64,000 nucleotides of DNA from Streptomyces althioticus (lineage in GTDB: Bacteria; Actinomycetota; Actinomycetes; Streptomycetales; Streptomycetaceae). The stretch covers positions 310,001 through 374,000 of the forward strand of contig BMSW01000003.1 in assembly GCA_014649355.1 (NCBI GenBank). The letters run 5' to 3'. A program made the position numbers and the translations under genes. The notes under the pieces are model-generated. The model did not search any database, was not told the origin of the DNA, and worked only from the letters and a program-made list of their open reading frames with translations. Shown in pieces: positions 1 through 8,694 of the stretch (its first letter is position 1; each line of letters begins with the position of its first letter).

Positions 1-90
1 TGCCGCGGCGAGCGCGGCCACCGTGACGGCGGCGACGCGGCGGCCCCGCGCGGTGCGGCGCCCCGGGGGCGCGGGCCATCTGGGTATCAA
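1..90 (-). CDS. N-terminal signal peptide of a secreted protein, cut by the window edge
   Basis: Thirty sense codons run off the left edge. A TTG codon at 90-88 follows an AAGGAG Shine-Dalgarno by 8 nt. The peptide starts MIPRWPAPPGRRT, continues with an arginine-rich stretch (RGRR) and then an Ala/Val hydrophobic run, which is what the start of a signal peptide looks like. It is the next gene after the alpha-amylase on the same strand. I recall that S. coelicolor has a large secreted amylase/pullulanase-type enzyme in this neighbourhood, so that is my guess; the catalytic part is outside the window. The alternative ATG at 78 gives a peptide without signal character. Confidence 0.45.
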   Translation of the reverse strand, partial: MIPRWPAPPGRRTARGRRVAAVTVAALAAA

Positions 91-294
91 GGCGTGAACT
101 CCTTGCGCTTACGGCTCATTGGGTCCGACCCCACACCCCGGCGGGGCCTGTTTCGGCCACATCACCGGAGCGTCGGCGTGACGGTACCGTCGTTGAAAGC
201 CTTACAGCAATAGCCGTGAAAGCGTCGGCAAGAACTTCCAGCGGGAGCTTTCCGGGCAGTGGCGGACGAGTCCGGCGGCCGAGGAGGGCACGCC

Positions 295-330
295 GACGTC
301 CGGCGGCCGCGGGACGGGCCGCCGGACGTC
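295..330 (-). terminator. Rho-independent-type hairpin after the alpha-amylase gene
   Basis: A perfect 14-bp inverted repeat (295-308 with 317-330, arms GACGTCCGGCGGCC/GGCCGCCGGACGTC, 8-nt loop) begins 12 nt after the amylase stop codon. There is no U tract, as is usual for GC-rich actinobacterial terminators. Confidence 0.75.
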
Positions 331-342
331 TCAGTCAGTGCT

Positions 343-1716
343 TCAGCAACTGCTCTTGCCCGCGTACACCGCGAGGGCGGTGTTGCCGCCGAGGGTCGCG
401 GTGAGCCGGCCCGAACCGTCCACCGTCACCGGCTTGTTGCTCTGCACGTCGCAGTACGTGCCCGCCGGGAGGGAGGTCTGGTAGGTGCGGGTCAGGGAGC
501 CGGACTCGTGGTTGATCGCCACGAAGCCCTTGCTGCCCCGGCCGAAGGCGATGGCGTCGCCGCCGTTGTCCCACCAGTCGGTGACGGCCTGGCCGCGGGT
601 GGCGTTGCGGAAGCCGACCATCGACCTGATCTCCGGCCAGTTGTGCTGGCACTTCCAGCCGCTCTGCCAGCAGGCGTCCACGCGCCCGCCGTTGGGCGGT
701 CCGGCGTCGTGGTTCGTGAACTCGTAGCCGGAGTTGATGTCCGGGGCGCCGTAGGGCCAGGCCAGCATGAAGACGTTGGCCAGGGTGTAGTTGGCGTTGT
801 CCTTGTAGCTGAGCGTGGAGCCGTTGCGCTCGGTGTCGTGGTTGTCGACGAAGACTCCGGCGGAGCCGCTCTTCAGGTAGCCCCAGCCCTCGCCGTAGTT
901 CTTCAGGTAGGCGAGGTTCTCGTTGTTGAAGACCCGCTTGAGGTCGTAGGCGTAGCGGAACTCCTGGACGTCTCCGGTGCCGGTGTACTCGCCGGGCTGG
1001 ACGGCCTCGCCGGCGCCGTAGATGACCTCCTGCTTCCAGTAGGCGGAGGGGTTGGTCAGGCGGGACTTGATGTTGGCGAGGTCGGCGGCCGGGATGTGCT
1101 TGGCCGCGTCGATGCGGAAGCCGTCCACACCGAGGGAGAGCAGGTCGTTCATGTACCCGGCGATGGTCTTGCGGACGTACTCCTCGCCGGTGTCGAGGTC
1201 GGACAGGCCGACCAGTTCGCAGTTCTGGACGTTCCAGCGGTCGCCGTAGTTGTTGATCTCCGACGTGCAGTTGTCGAAGTCGTAGGACGAGTACAGGCCC
1301 GGGTAGTCGTACTTCGTGTACGACGAGCCGCCGGTGCCCGTGCCGCTGCCGGCGGACATGTGGTTGATGACGGTGTCGGCGACGACCTTCACCCCGGCCG
1401 CGTGACACGTGTCCACCATGTTCTTGAAGGCGGTGCGGTCGCCCAGACGTCCGGCGATCTTGTAGCTCACCGGCTGGTACGAGGTCCACCACTGCGAACC
1501 TTGTATGTGCTCGGCGGGCGGGGAGACCTGCACGTATCCGTAGCCCGCGGGGCCGAGGGTGGTGGTGCACTCGCGGGCGACGGAGGCGAAGTTCCATTCG
1601 AAGAGGACGGCCGTGACGTCCTTGGAGCCGGGCGGGGACGCCTCAGCCACTGTCGGGGTCATGACAGCCGAGGCGGCCGCGAGGGCGGCGATCCCGGCGA
1701 GGGTTCTGCGTGCCAT
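343..1716 (-). CDS. aml: Secreted alpha-amylase (GH13)
   Basis: Endo-acting alpha-1,4-glucanase that would break starch outside the cell and supply maltodextrins to the maltose importer encoded next to it. The start at 1716 is chosen because GAAGGA lies 7 nt upstream; an ATG six codons earlier has no ribosome site. The N-terminus [19 protein letters not shown] is a signal peptide ending near AEAS. The four GH13 regions are visible in order: [15 protein letters not shown] with the nucleophile Asp, GAGEA with the acid/base Glu, and FVDNHD with the transition-state Asp. At 457 residues it ends right after the C-terminal beta domain (AVYAGKSSC), so the starch-binding CBM20 domain of longer Streptomyces amylases is absent. 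CTTGCA-type operators precede it, pointing to MalR control. Confidence 0.93.
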   Translation of the reverse strand: MARRTLAGIAALAAASAVMTPTVAEASPPGSKDVTAVLFEWNFASVARECTTTLGPAGYGYVQVSPPAEHIQGSQWWTSYQPVSYKIAGRLGDRTAFKNMVDTCHAAGVKVVADTVINHMSAGSGTGTGGSSYTKYDYPGLYSSYDFDNCTSEINNYGDRWNVQNCELVGLSDLDTGEEYVRKTIAGYMNDLLSLGVDGFRIDAAKHIPAADLANIKSRLTNPSAYWKQEVIYGAGEAVQPGEYTGTGDVQEFRYAYDLKRVFNNENLAYLKNYGEGWGYLKSGSAGVFVDNHDTERNGSTLSYKDNANYTLANVFMLAWPYGAPDINSGYEFTNHDAGPPNGGRVDACWQSGWKCQHNWPEIRSMVGFRNATRGQAVTDWWDNGGDAIAFGRGSKGFVAINHESGSLTRTYQTSLPAGTYCDVQSNKPVTVDGSGRLTATLGGNTALAVYAGKSSC

Positions 1717-1775
1717 GTGGGGATCCTTCTTCATCGAAGGGTGTGGGGAGTACCGCCACAGGGTGGTTGAAGCTT

Positions 1776-1875
1776 CTTGCAGAAAAGTTCAGCAACCTTG
1801 CGGCAACGCAGATGTTAGAGGCCCGCAACCCGAAAGGGCAGCGGGCCGTACCAACTTGAAGGAAAAAAGTTGCGA
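1776..1875. promoter_or_regulatory. MalR-type operator region upstream of the alpha-amylase gene
   Basis: Between aml (start 1716) and the end of aglA (1888) there is CTTGCAGAAAAGTTCAGCAA at 1776-1795 followed by CCTTG, and a weaker copy CTTGAAGGAAAAAAGTTGCG at 1856-1875. The string CTTGCAGAAAAGTT also occurs in the malE upstream region (7238-7251), so both promoters are probably bound by the LacI-type regulator encoded at 7528. The sharing is seen in the sequence; binding by MalR is inferred from the known role of the family. Confidence 0.65.
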
Positions 1876-1887
1876 GACGTACGACCG

Positions 1888-3579
1888 TCAGGCCGTCGTC
1901 CACCACACGGTGGTGTCGGCCGCGACCACGGCCTCGCCGCCCGTCTCCTCCACCTCTCCGCTGGCGATCAGCACCCGTCCGTGGGCGGGCACGGTCACCG
2001 GGGCTCCCGTGGTGTTGGCGACGCACACGAAGTCCCCGCGCCGGAAGGCCAGCACGCCCTCGGGCGCCGACAGCCACTCCACCGCGTCACCCGCGCCCAG
2101 GTCCGCCTGCTCGCGGCGCACGGCGAGCGCCGAGCGGTACAGCTCCAGCGTGGAGCCGGGCACCCCGGTCTGCGCCTCGACGCTCAGCTCGCCCCAGCCC
2201 TCCGGCTGCGGCAGCCAGCTGCCGCCGTCGCCGAAGCCGTACGAGGAGCCCTCGCGGGTCCACGGGATCGGCACCCGGCAGCCGTCGCGGTAGCCGTCCT
2301 GGCCCGCGCCCCGGAAGTACGCCGGGTCCTGGCGCACCTCGTCCGGCAGGTCGACGACGTCCGGCAGGCCCAGCTCCTCGCCCTGGTAGACGTAGGCCGA
2401 GCCGGGCAGCGCCAGCATCAGCAGGGTCGCCGCGCGGGCCCGGCGCAGGCCCAGCTCACGGTCGCCGGCCTCGCGGATCTGGGTGCCCAGGCCGGCCGGG
2501 TTGGCGAAGCGGGTGGCGTGCCGGGTGACGTCGTGGTTGGACAGCACCCAGGTGGCCGGGGCCCCCACCGGGCGCATCGAGTCCAGGGTCCGGTCGACGA
2601 CCTCGCGCAGCTCGGCCGCGTCCCAGTGGGTCGCCAGGTACTGGAAGTTGAACGCCTGGTGCAGCTCGTCCGGGCGGACGTAGTTGGCGGTGCGCTCGAC
2701 GGTCGGCGTCCACGCCTCGGCGACGAAGATCCGCTCACCGCTGTACTCGTCGAGGATCAGACGCCACTGCCGGTAGATGTCGTGCACGCCGTCCTGGTCG
2801 AAGAACGGGGTGACATCGTTGCCCAGCATCCGCAGCTCGTCGTGCGAACCCAGGTCCGGCAGGCCCTCGGCCTTCACCATGCCGTGGGCCACGTCGATGC
2901 GGAAGCCGTCCACGCCCATGTCCAGCCAGAAGCGCAGGATGGAGCGGAACTCGTCGCCGACCGCGGGGTGCTCCCAGTTGAAGTCGGGCTGCTCGGGCGC
3001 GAAGAGGTGCAGGTACCACTCGCCGGGGGTGCCGTCGGGCTCGGTGACCCGGGTCCAGGCCGGGCCGCCGAAGATCGACTCCCAGTCGTTGGGCGGCAGT
3101 TCGCCGTTCTCGCCCTTGCCGGGACGGAAGTGGTAGCGCTCCCGCAGCGGCGATCCGGGGCCCTCGGCGAGGGCACGCTTGAACCACTCGTGCTGGTCGG
3201 AGGAGTGGTTGGGCACCAGGTCCACGATGATCCGCAGGCCCAGCGCGTGCGCGTCGCGGATCAGCGCGTCCGCGTCGAGCAGGGTGCCGAACATCGGGTC
3301 GACGGCGCGGTAGTCGGCGACGTCGTAACCGGCGTCGGCCTGCGGCGATGCGTAGAAGGGGCTCAGCCAGACGGCGTCCACACCGAGGTCGCGCAGGTAC
3401 GGCAGACGGGAGCGGATGCCTTCCAGGTCGCCCATGCCGTCGCCGTTGCTGTCGGCGAAGCTGCGCGGGTACACCTGGTAGATCACCGCGTCCCGCCACC
3501 AGTCACGGCGCCGCGCGACGGTGGCGACGGCCGAGTCGGTCGTGGGGGTCGGGGCCGGGGCGGCGGAGTGCTGGCTCAT
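1888..3579 (-). CDS. aglA: Alpha-glucosidase (GH13, AglA type)
   Basis: Cytoplasmic exo-alpha-1,4-glucosidase that would split imported maltose and maltodextrins to glucose. It is 563 residues with no signal peptide. The start at 3579 (MSQHSAAPAP) has AAGGA 5-6 nt upstream; longer readings add a low-complexity tail without a ribosome site. GH13 motifs: IIVDLVPNHSS, GFRIDVAHGM (nucleophile Asp), VAEAWTP (acid/base Glu), LSNHDVTRH. It lies 227 nt downstream of malG on the same strand and is probably the last gene of the malEFG transcript or driven from a weak promoter of its own; a dispersed GC repeat sits in the gap. Oligo-1,6-glucosidase is the alternative within the subfamily. Confidence 0.9.
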   Translation of the reverse strand: MSQHSAAPAPTPTTDSAVATVARRRDWWRDAVIYQVYPRSFADSNGDGMGDLEGIRSRLPYLRDLGVDAVWLSPFYASPQADAGYDVADYRAVDPMFGTLLDADALIRDAHALGLRIIVDLVPNHSSDQHEWFKRALAEGPGSPLRERYHFRPGKGENGELPPNDWESIFGGPAWTRVTEPDGTPGEWYLHLFAPEQPDFNWEHPAVGDEFRSILRFWLDMGVDGFRIDVAHGMVKAEGLPDLGSHDELRMLGNDVTPFFDQDGVHDIYRQWRLILDEYSGERIFVAEAWTPTVERTANYVRPDELHQAFNFQYLATHWDAAELREVVDRTLDSMRPVGAPATWVLSNHDVTRHATRFANPAGLGTQIREAGDRELGLRRARAATLLMLALPGSAYVYQGEELGLPDVVDLPDEVRQDPAYFRGAGQDGYRDGCRVPIPWTREGSSYGFGDGGSWLPQPEGWGELSVEAQTGVPGSTLELYRSALAVRREQADLGAGDAVEWLSAPEGVLAFRRGDFVCVANTTGAPVTVPAHGRVLIASGEVEETGGEAVVAADTTVWWTTA

Positions 3580-3694
3580 GTCGTCCTTGATACGAGTTCG
3601 GGCGTGAAAGCGGAGTGGGGGCGGGGTCGAAAAGACGAGGCGGCCGCGATGACAGCGGGGTCGGATGGCCACGCGACCGCCTCGGACCCAGGGA

Positions 3695-3778
3695 GGGGCA
3701 GCGCCCCCTAAGGGGCGCGGGGCTCTGTCGATGTGCGGCTCCGCCGCGTGGGCGCGACCAGCCACGACGAACGCCGCA
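3695..3778. repeat. Dispersed Streptomyces-type GC repeat in the malG-aglA gap
   Basis: The segment contains GCGCCCCCTAAGGGGCGC, a 7-bp hairpin around CTAA, followed by a long conserved-looking tail (CGGCTCCGCCGCG and so on). The same AAGGGGCGCGGGG core recurs at about 43303 and, on the opposite strand, twice at 48576-48731. It fills most of the 227-nt space between malG and aglA and may weaken read-through. Confidence 0.7.
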
Positions 3779-3806
3779 GCCGGCCGACGGCAGAAGTCCC
3801 CCGGAC

Positions 3807-4721
3807 CTACCCCTTGGTGCCACCGGCCGTCAGGCCGGCGACGAGATTCTTCTGCACGAGATAGAAGAACGCGGACACAGGTATCGCGATCAGCACAGCC
3901 GTCGCGGCCATCAGATTCCGCTGAGCATCGTGCTCACTCACGAAACTCTGCAGACCCACCGCCAGCGTGTACTTCTTGTCGTCGAGCATGAACGTCGTGG
4001 CGAAGGCGACCTCGCCGAACGCGGTGATGAAGCTGTAGAACGCGGCGACCGCGAGTCCCGGCTTGGCGAGCGGCAGGATCAGCCGCGTGAACGTGCCGAA
4101 CGGGGTCAGTCCGTCGACGCGTCCCGCCTCGTCGATCTCGAACGGGATGGTGTCGAAATAGCCCTTCATCAGCCAGGCGCAGTACGGCACCGCCGTGGAG
4201 CAGTACACGAGGATCAGGCCGAAGTAGGTATCGATGAGCTGGAGGTCCGACAGGATCTGGTACATCGGGACCATCAGCACGGCCACCGGGAACATCTGGG
4301 TGACCAGCAGTACCCACATGAACTTCTTGTAGCCCGGGAAGCGCATACGGGAGACCGCGTAGCCGGTGGTGGCCGCCACCAGGACGCCGATGACCGTGGT
4401 GCCGAGGGACACGATCAGCGAGCTCTTCAGCCAGTCGAAGAAGTTCGTGTTCTGCAGCACGAACGAGTAGTTGTCCAGTGTCATCTTGCCCCAGATCCCG
4501 CCGGGACGCAGATAGTCGTCCTTGTCGGGGCCGAGGGACAGGAACACCAGCCAGGCGACCGGGAACAGCGCGATCAGGCTGGCCACGATCAGGATGCCGT
4601 GGGAGGTGAGGCGGCCCAGGGGGCTGACCTCACCGCGCCGGCGGCCCTTGCGGGGCGCGGCGGTCCGCTCGCCGGCGGGCGGGCCGGCCTCGGCGGCGGT
4701 GGGGAGGGTCGAGGTGCTCAT
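3807..4721 (-). CDS. malG: Maltose/maltodextrin ABC transporter permease MalG
   Basis: Inner-membrane permease subunit of the maltose importer, 304 residues. It has about six hydrophobic segments and the cytoplasmic EAA loop (IDEAGRVDGLTPFGTF), which docks onto the ATPase. The N-terminus carries a 30-residue cytoplasmic Pro/Arg-rich tail. The ATG at 4721 follows GGGAG and begins 13 nt after the malF stop, so the two are co-translated from one mRNA. No ATPase gene is present in the cluster; Streptomyces sugar importers of this type share the MsiK ATPase encoded elsewhere. Confidence 0.93.
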   Translation of the reverse strand: MSTSTLPTAAEAGPPAGERTAAPRKGRRRGEVSPLGRLTSHGILIVASLIALFPVAWLVFLSLGPDKDDYLRPGGIWGKMTLDNYSFVLQNTNFFDWLKSSLIVSLGTTVIGVLVAATTGYAVSRMRFPGYKKFMWVLLVTQMFPVAVLMVPMYQILSDLQLIDTYFGLILVYCSTAVPYCAWLMKGYFDTIPFEIDEAGRVDGLTPFGTFTRLILPLAKPGLAVAAFYSFITAFGEVAFATTFMLDDKKYTLAVGLQSFVSEHDAQRNLMAATAVLIAIPVSAFFYLVQKNLVAGLTAGGTKG

Positions 4722-4734
4722 GAAGACTCCCGCC

Positions 4735-5739
4735 TCAGATCGCGAGCTGCTGGTCGTTGCGGTTCAGCCAGCGGCGGTAGAAGGACGTGAAGACGATCAG
4801 GACGGCCAGCAGCAGCATGCCGTAGGCCGCGGACTCGGCGAACTCGCGCGGCTGCTGTCCGAAGCCGAGCTGGTAGGCCCAGGTCACGAGGATCTGCGCG
4901 TCCGGGGCGGTGTTGCCGAACAGCAGGAAGATGATCGCGAACTGGTTGAACGTCCAGATGATGCCGAGCAGCACCACGGTGGAGCTGACCGAGCGCAGGC
5001 CGGGCAGCGTGACGTGACGGAACCGCTGCCAGGCGCTCGCGCCGTCCATCTCGGCGGCCTCGTAGAGGGTGCTGTCGATGGACTGCAGTCCGCCGAGCAG
5101 GGAGACCATCATGAACGGCACACCGCACCAGGTGTTGACCATGATCGCCGCGAACCGCTGCCAGAAGGAGTCCTCCAGCCACGCCGGGGTGGGCAGGCCG
5201 AGGAAGTCGAGGCCGGAGTTGATGATGCCTGCGTCCGCGAGCATGAAGCGCCAGCCGAAGACGGTGACGAAGGTCGGCACGGCCCAGGGCAGGATCAGGA
5301 TCAGCCGGTAGAAGGTGCGGCCGCGCAGCTTCTGGTTGAGCAGCAGCGCGAGGCCCAGACCGATGCCGTAGTGCAGGGCGACACAGGCGGCCGTCCACAC
5401 GATCGTCCAGATGAAGTGCGACCAGAACCGGTCGTAGGAGGTCTCGCCCCACAGGATGTCGGCGTAGTTGTCGAGGCCGATGAACTTGTAGGTGGCCTCG
5501 ATCTCGTTGACGCCGATGGTGCGTGCCGAGTTGAGGCTGTCCGCGTCGGTGAGCGTGAGGTAGAAGCCGTAAGCCAGGGGGTACAGGACGATGACGCCGA
5601 GCACGACGGCCACCGGCGCGACCATGGCGTAGGCGTACCAGTGCTTCTGGTAGGAGTGCTTCAGGCGCTGGCCCGGCCCGGGGCGGGGCGCGCGGTCACC
5701 GCGGCGCTTGCCGGTCGCGCGGTCGATGGCGACTGTCAT
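4735..5739 (-). CDS. malF: Maltose/maltodextrin ABC transporter permease MalF
   Basis: Second permease subunit, 334 residues, with about six membrane spans and the EAA-type loop (LYEAAEMDGASAWQRF). Unlike enterobacterial MalF it lacks the large periplasmic P2 insertion, which is normal for Gram-positive sugar importers. The ATG at 5739 has AAGGTG 8 nt upstream. It follows malE after a 97-nt gap holding a strong stem-loop, which would be expected to lower its expression relative to the binding protein. Confidence 0.93.
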   Translation of the reverse strand: MTVAIDRATGKRRGDRAPRPGPGQRLKHSYQKHWYAYAMVAPVAVVLGVIVLYPLAYGFYLTLTDADSLNSARTIGVNEIEATYKFIGLDNYADILWGETSYDRFWSHFIWTIVWTAACVALHYGIGLGLALLLNQKLRGRTFYRLILILPWAVPTFVTVFGWRFMLADAGIINSGLDFLGLPTPAWLEDSFWQRFAAIMVNTWCGVPFMMVSLLGGLQSIDSTLYEAAEMDGASAWQRFRHVTLPGLRSVSSTVVLLGIIWTFNQFAIIFLLFGNTAPDAQILVTWAYQLGFGQQPREFAESAAYGMLLLAVLIVFTSFYRRWLNRNDQQLAI

Positions 5740-5786
5740 GGTTCGGCACCTTCTGGATGATCAAGGAGTACGGCACACAGGCCGGC

Positions 5787-5827
5787 GGCCGCCGGACCCT
5801 CCCCTCCTGGAAGCGGGTCCGGCGGCC
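5787..5827 (-). promoter_or_regulatory. Intercistronic stem-loop between malE and malF
   Basis: A perfect 13-bp inverted repeat (5787-5799 with 5815-5827, arms GGCCGCCGGACCC/GGGTCCGGCGGCC, 15-nt loop) starts 9 nt after the malE stop. In binding-protein ABC operons such structures commonly stabilise the upstream mRNA or partly terminate transcription, giving more binding protein than permease. That role is inferred here. Confidence 0.75.
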
Positions 5828-5836
5828 ACACGGGCA

Positions 5837-7108
5837 TTACTTGGAGAAGTCCGGCACCAGCTTGGTGAACGCGGCCTCCGCGTCGCTCAGACCCTTGTCC
5901 AGGGACTCCTTGCCGCTGGCGACCTGCGGCAGCTCGTCGTCCATCGGGCCCCACAGGGAGCTGTACTCGGGCAGCGCCGGGCGCGGCTGGGCGGCCGAGA
6001 GGACCGTCTGGTAGCCGGCGATGCCGGGGTCGGCCTTGACCTGCTCGGTGTAGGCGTCGTCGCGCGTCGGCAGCGTGGAGTTCTTCAGCGCGATGGTCTC
6101 CTGCGCCTTCGCCGAGGTCATGAACTTCACGAACTTCAGCGCGGCCTCCTGCTTCTCCTTGCTGGAGCCGGCGTAGACCGAGAGGTTGTGACCGCCGGTG
6201 GGGGCGCCCGCCTTGCCCGCGGAGCCGGCCGGGACGGTGGCGATGCCGAGGTTGTTCTTGTCCTTGAAGGCGGAGCCCTTGTAGAAGTTGGTGATCTCCC
6301 ACGGGCCCTGGATGATCGAGGCGACCTTGCCGTTGACGAAGGCGTCCTGGATGTGGGCGTAGGCGTCGGCGGTCACGTCGGCCTTGTGCAGGCCCTTGCC
6401 CTCGAAGAGGCTCAGCCAGGTGCCGTAGCCCTTCTCGGCCTCGGCGGACTTGATCGTGATCTTCTTGGCCTCGGCGTCGACCATGTCGGTGCCCTCGCCG
6501 TAGAGGAACGGCTGGGCGTAGTAGCCGGCCGTGGAGCCCCAGTAGCCGTCGACGCCGGTCTTCGCCTTGATCGTGGCGGCGGCCTTCTTCAGGTCGTCCC
6601 AGGTCTTGGGGGCCTCGACGCCGGCCTTGGCGAACAGCGCCTTGTTGTACACGAACGCGAGGGTGTCCGTGGTGAACGGGACGCCGTAGGTCTTGCCCTC
6701 GTACTTGGCCTGCTCGAGCAGGTTGGGCTTGAACTTGTCCTGCTCGGCGAGCGCCTCGGTGCCGTCGAGGGGCAGGAAGAAGCCCTTCTTGGCGAACGCG
6801 GGGGTCCAGCCGACCTCGGAGCGCAGCACGTCGGGGGCGCCCTTGGAACCGGCGGCGGTGTCGAACTTGTTCTGCGCCTGGTCGAACGGCACGTTGACGA
6901 AGTTGACCTTGATGTCCTTGTTGGCGGCCTCGAACTCCTTGACCAGGGCCTTGTACGTCGGCGCCTCGTTGGTCGCGTTGGAGGTGTCCCACCAGGTGAT
7001 GGTGACCGGGCCGCCGGCCTTGTCGCCGCTGTCGCTGTCGCCGCCGCAGGCCGTCGCCGCGAGGGCGAGGGACGCCACCAGCGCGGTGGCCGCTATGCCA
7101 CGCCGCAT
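5837..7108 (-). CDS. malE: Maltose/maltodextrin-binding lipoprotein MalE
   Basis: Extracellular solute-binding protein (family 1) of the maltose importer, 423 residues, anchored as a lipoprotein. The signal peptide ends in a lipobox, ALAATAC, with the lipidated Cys at residue 21, followed by a GGDSDSGDK tether. The mature part has the family's order (PVTITWW at the first strand, then PFTTDTLAFVYN, and W-rich ligand-contact segments such as GPWEITNFY). The ATG at 7108 has AAGGAG 8-9 nt upstream. It is the first gene of malEFG, divergent from malR, with two LacI-type palindromes in the 419-nt region between them. Confidence 0.94.
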   Translation of the reverse strand: MRRGIAATALVASLALAATACGGDSDSGDKAGGPVTITWWDTSNATNEAPTYKALVKEFEAANKDIKVNFVNVPFDQAQNKFDTAAGSKGAPDVLRSEVGWTPAFAKKGFFLPLDGTEALAEQDKFKPNLLEQAKYEGKTYGVPFTTDTLAFVYNKALFAKAGVEAPKTWDDLKKAAATIKAKTGVDGYWGSTAGYYAQPFLYGEGTDMVDAEAKKITIKSAEAEKGYGTWLSLFEGKGLHKADVTADAYAHIQDAFVNGKVASIIQGPWEITNFYKGSAFKDKNNLGIATVPAGSAGKAGAPTGGHNLSVYAGSSKEKQEAALKFVKFMTSAKAQETIALKNSTLPTRDDAYTEQVKADPGIAGYQTVLSAAQPRPALPEYSSLWGPMDDELPQVASGKESLDKGLSDAEAAFTKLVPDFSK

Positions 7109-7218
7109 GAGGTTCTCCTTGAGGGTTAAGCCCGTGAGGCGGGAACGGCCCCGTCTGCCGTCCCGCGAGGTGCCGACTGCGCCGTTGCGGCGGCCGGGCG
7201 ACGTGAACGTAACAGCGT

Positions 7219-7258
7219 TGGAACGTTTCCGAAAGACCTTGCAGAAAAGTTTTGCAAG
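7219..7258. promoter_or_regulatory. Two LacI-type operators upstream of malE
   Basis: CTTGCA (7238-7243) and TGCAAG (7253-7258) flank a 9-nt spacer and form a perfect palindromic site. Immediately beside it, TTGGAACGTTTCCGAA (7219-7234) is a second near-palindrome of the LacI-family type. Both lie about 110-150 nt before the malE start. The rest of the malE-malR gap holds a cluster of further half-sites (next entry) and otherwise nothing I can assign. Confidence 0.75.
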
Positions 7259-7345
7259 GACCCGCGACAGTTATGCCGCCGTGACCCGTTCTCGACCGTC
7301 GCGCAACCCTGGATTCCGCCCGTACGCCTGGGGTTCGGACTGTTG

Positions 7346-7369
7346 TGCAAGACTCTGCAAGCACTTGCC
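7346..7369. promoter_or_regulatory. TGCAAG half-site cluster upstream of malR
   Basis: TGCAAG occurs twice in direct orientation (7346-7351 and 7356-7361) and the second copy forms a small palindrome GCAAGCACTTGC (7357-7368). The half-sites match the malE operator arms. The position, about 160 nt before the malR start, would suit autoregulation. Confidence 0.5.
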
Positions 7370-7527
7370 ATCCGTTGCCGCCGGGGGAATCATCCCTTGC
7401 GGAGCGGACGCCGACCACGACTTGAGGGATCGCGATGAGCCAGCAGCCCACCACGGGCCGTCCCACGGCGCGCACCAGGCGTCCGATCGGTGTGCAAGGC
7501 GACAACCGGCAGATACAGTCCGGTCCT

Positions 7528-8562
7528 GTGACCACACGGCTTGCTGATATCGCTGCTCAGGCGGGGGTGAGCGAGGCGACCGTCAGCCGGGTCCTGAACG
7601 GGAAGCCGGGCGTCGCCGCCACCACCCGCCAGTCCGTGCTCGCCGCCCTGGACGTGCTGGGCTACGAGCGCCCGGTGCGGCTGAGGCAGCGCAGCGAGGG
7701 TCTCGTCGGGCTCATCACGCCCGAGTTGGAGAACCCGATCTTCCCGGCGCTGGCCCAGGTGATCGGACAGGCGCTGACCCGCCAGGGCTACACCCCCGTG
7801 CTCGCCACCCAGACCCCCGGCGGCTCGACCGAGGACGAGCTGACCGAGATGCTCGTGGACCGCGGGGTCGCCGGCATCATCTACGTCTCCGGACTGCACG
7901 CCGACACCAACGCCGACATGCAGCGCTACGAGCGGCTGCGGGCGCAGGGCGTGCCGTTCGTGCTCGTGGACGGTTTCTCGCCGAAGGTGCAGGCGCCGTT
8001 CATCTCCCCCGACGACCGGGCCGCGATGGCGCTGGCCGTCACCCACCTCGCGTCCCTCGGGCACACCCGGATCGGTCTCGCGCTCGGGCCGAAGCGGTTC
8101 GTGCCGGTGCAGCGCAAGATAGAGGGCTTCGTCCGGGCCGTGCAGGAGCAGTCGGGGCTGAGCGCCGAGACGGTCGAGACGGAGCTGATCCAGCACTCGC
8201 TCTACACGCTGGAGGGCGGCCAGGCCGCGGCCAGCGCGCTGATGGACCGGGACTGCACGGCCGTGGTGTGCGCGAGCGACATGATGGCGCTGGGTGCGAT
8301 CCGGGCGGCCCGGCAGCGCGGTCTCGAAGTGCCGGACGACATCTCGGTGGTCGGCTTCGACGACTCGCCGCTGATCGCCTTCACCGACCCGCCGCTGACC
8401 ACGGTCCGCAAGCCGGTCCCGGCGATGGGCCAGGCGGCGGTGCGCACGCTGCTGGAGGAGATCGGCGGAACGCCCGCGCCGCACAGCGAGTTCGTGTTCA
8501 TGCCCGAGCTGGTGGTGCGGGGCTCGACGGCGTCGGCGCCCGGGGAACGCAATCGTCCCTGA
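7528..8562 (+). CDS. malR: Maltose operon repressor MalR (LacI/GalR family)
   Basis: DNA-binding repressor of the adjacent maltose genes. The start is taken as GTG 7528 because the helix-turn-helix begins at once (TTRLADIAAQAGVSEATVSRV is the family signature) and the resulting 344 residues is the length I recall for S. coelicolor MalR; an ATG at 7435 would add 31 residues with no homology character. After the HTH comes the hinge helix (VLAALDVLGYERP) and a periplasmic-binding-protein-like effector domain (GLITPELENPIF; VCASDMMALGAIRAARQ; DISVVGFDDSPLI). It is transcribed divergently from malE. The inducer is presumably maltose or a maltodextrin. Confidence 0.92.
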   Translation: MTTRLADIAAQAGVSEATVSRVLNGKPGVAATTRQSVLAALDVLGYERPVRLRQRSEGLVGLITPELENPIFPALAQVIGQALTRQGYTPVLATQTPGGSTEDELTEMLVDRGVAGIIYVSGLHADTNADMQRYERLRAQGVPFVLVDGFSPKVQAPFISPDDRAAMALAVTHLASLGHTRIGLALGPKRFVPVQRKIEGFVRAVQEQSGLSAETVETELIQHSLYTLEGGQAAASALMDRDCTAVVCASDMMALGAIRAARQRGLEVPDDISVVGFDDSPLIAFTDPPLTTVRKPVPAMGQAAVRTLLEEIGGTPAPHSEFVFMPELVVRGSTASAPGERNRP

Positions 8563-8694
8563 GACGGAGAGCGGGCGCCGGTGCGCCCTGCCCGAGGAGG
8601 AGACGGACGGCCTGTTCCCGGGGCAGAACATGCGGGTCGGACCCGCCCGGGGGATGATCTGACCGAGAGGTCTTTTCTGGCAGACTCTGTGCCC

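Noticed and set aside
259..1770. Long antisense reading frames opposite the amylase and most other genes
   Set aside because: They are the usual shadow frames of GC-rich codon bias, with Arg/Ala/Gly-rich or Val-rich translations and no motifs or ribosome sites.
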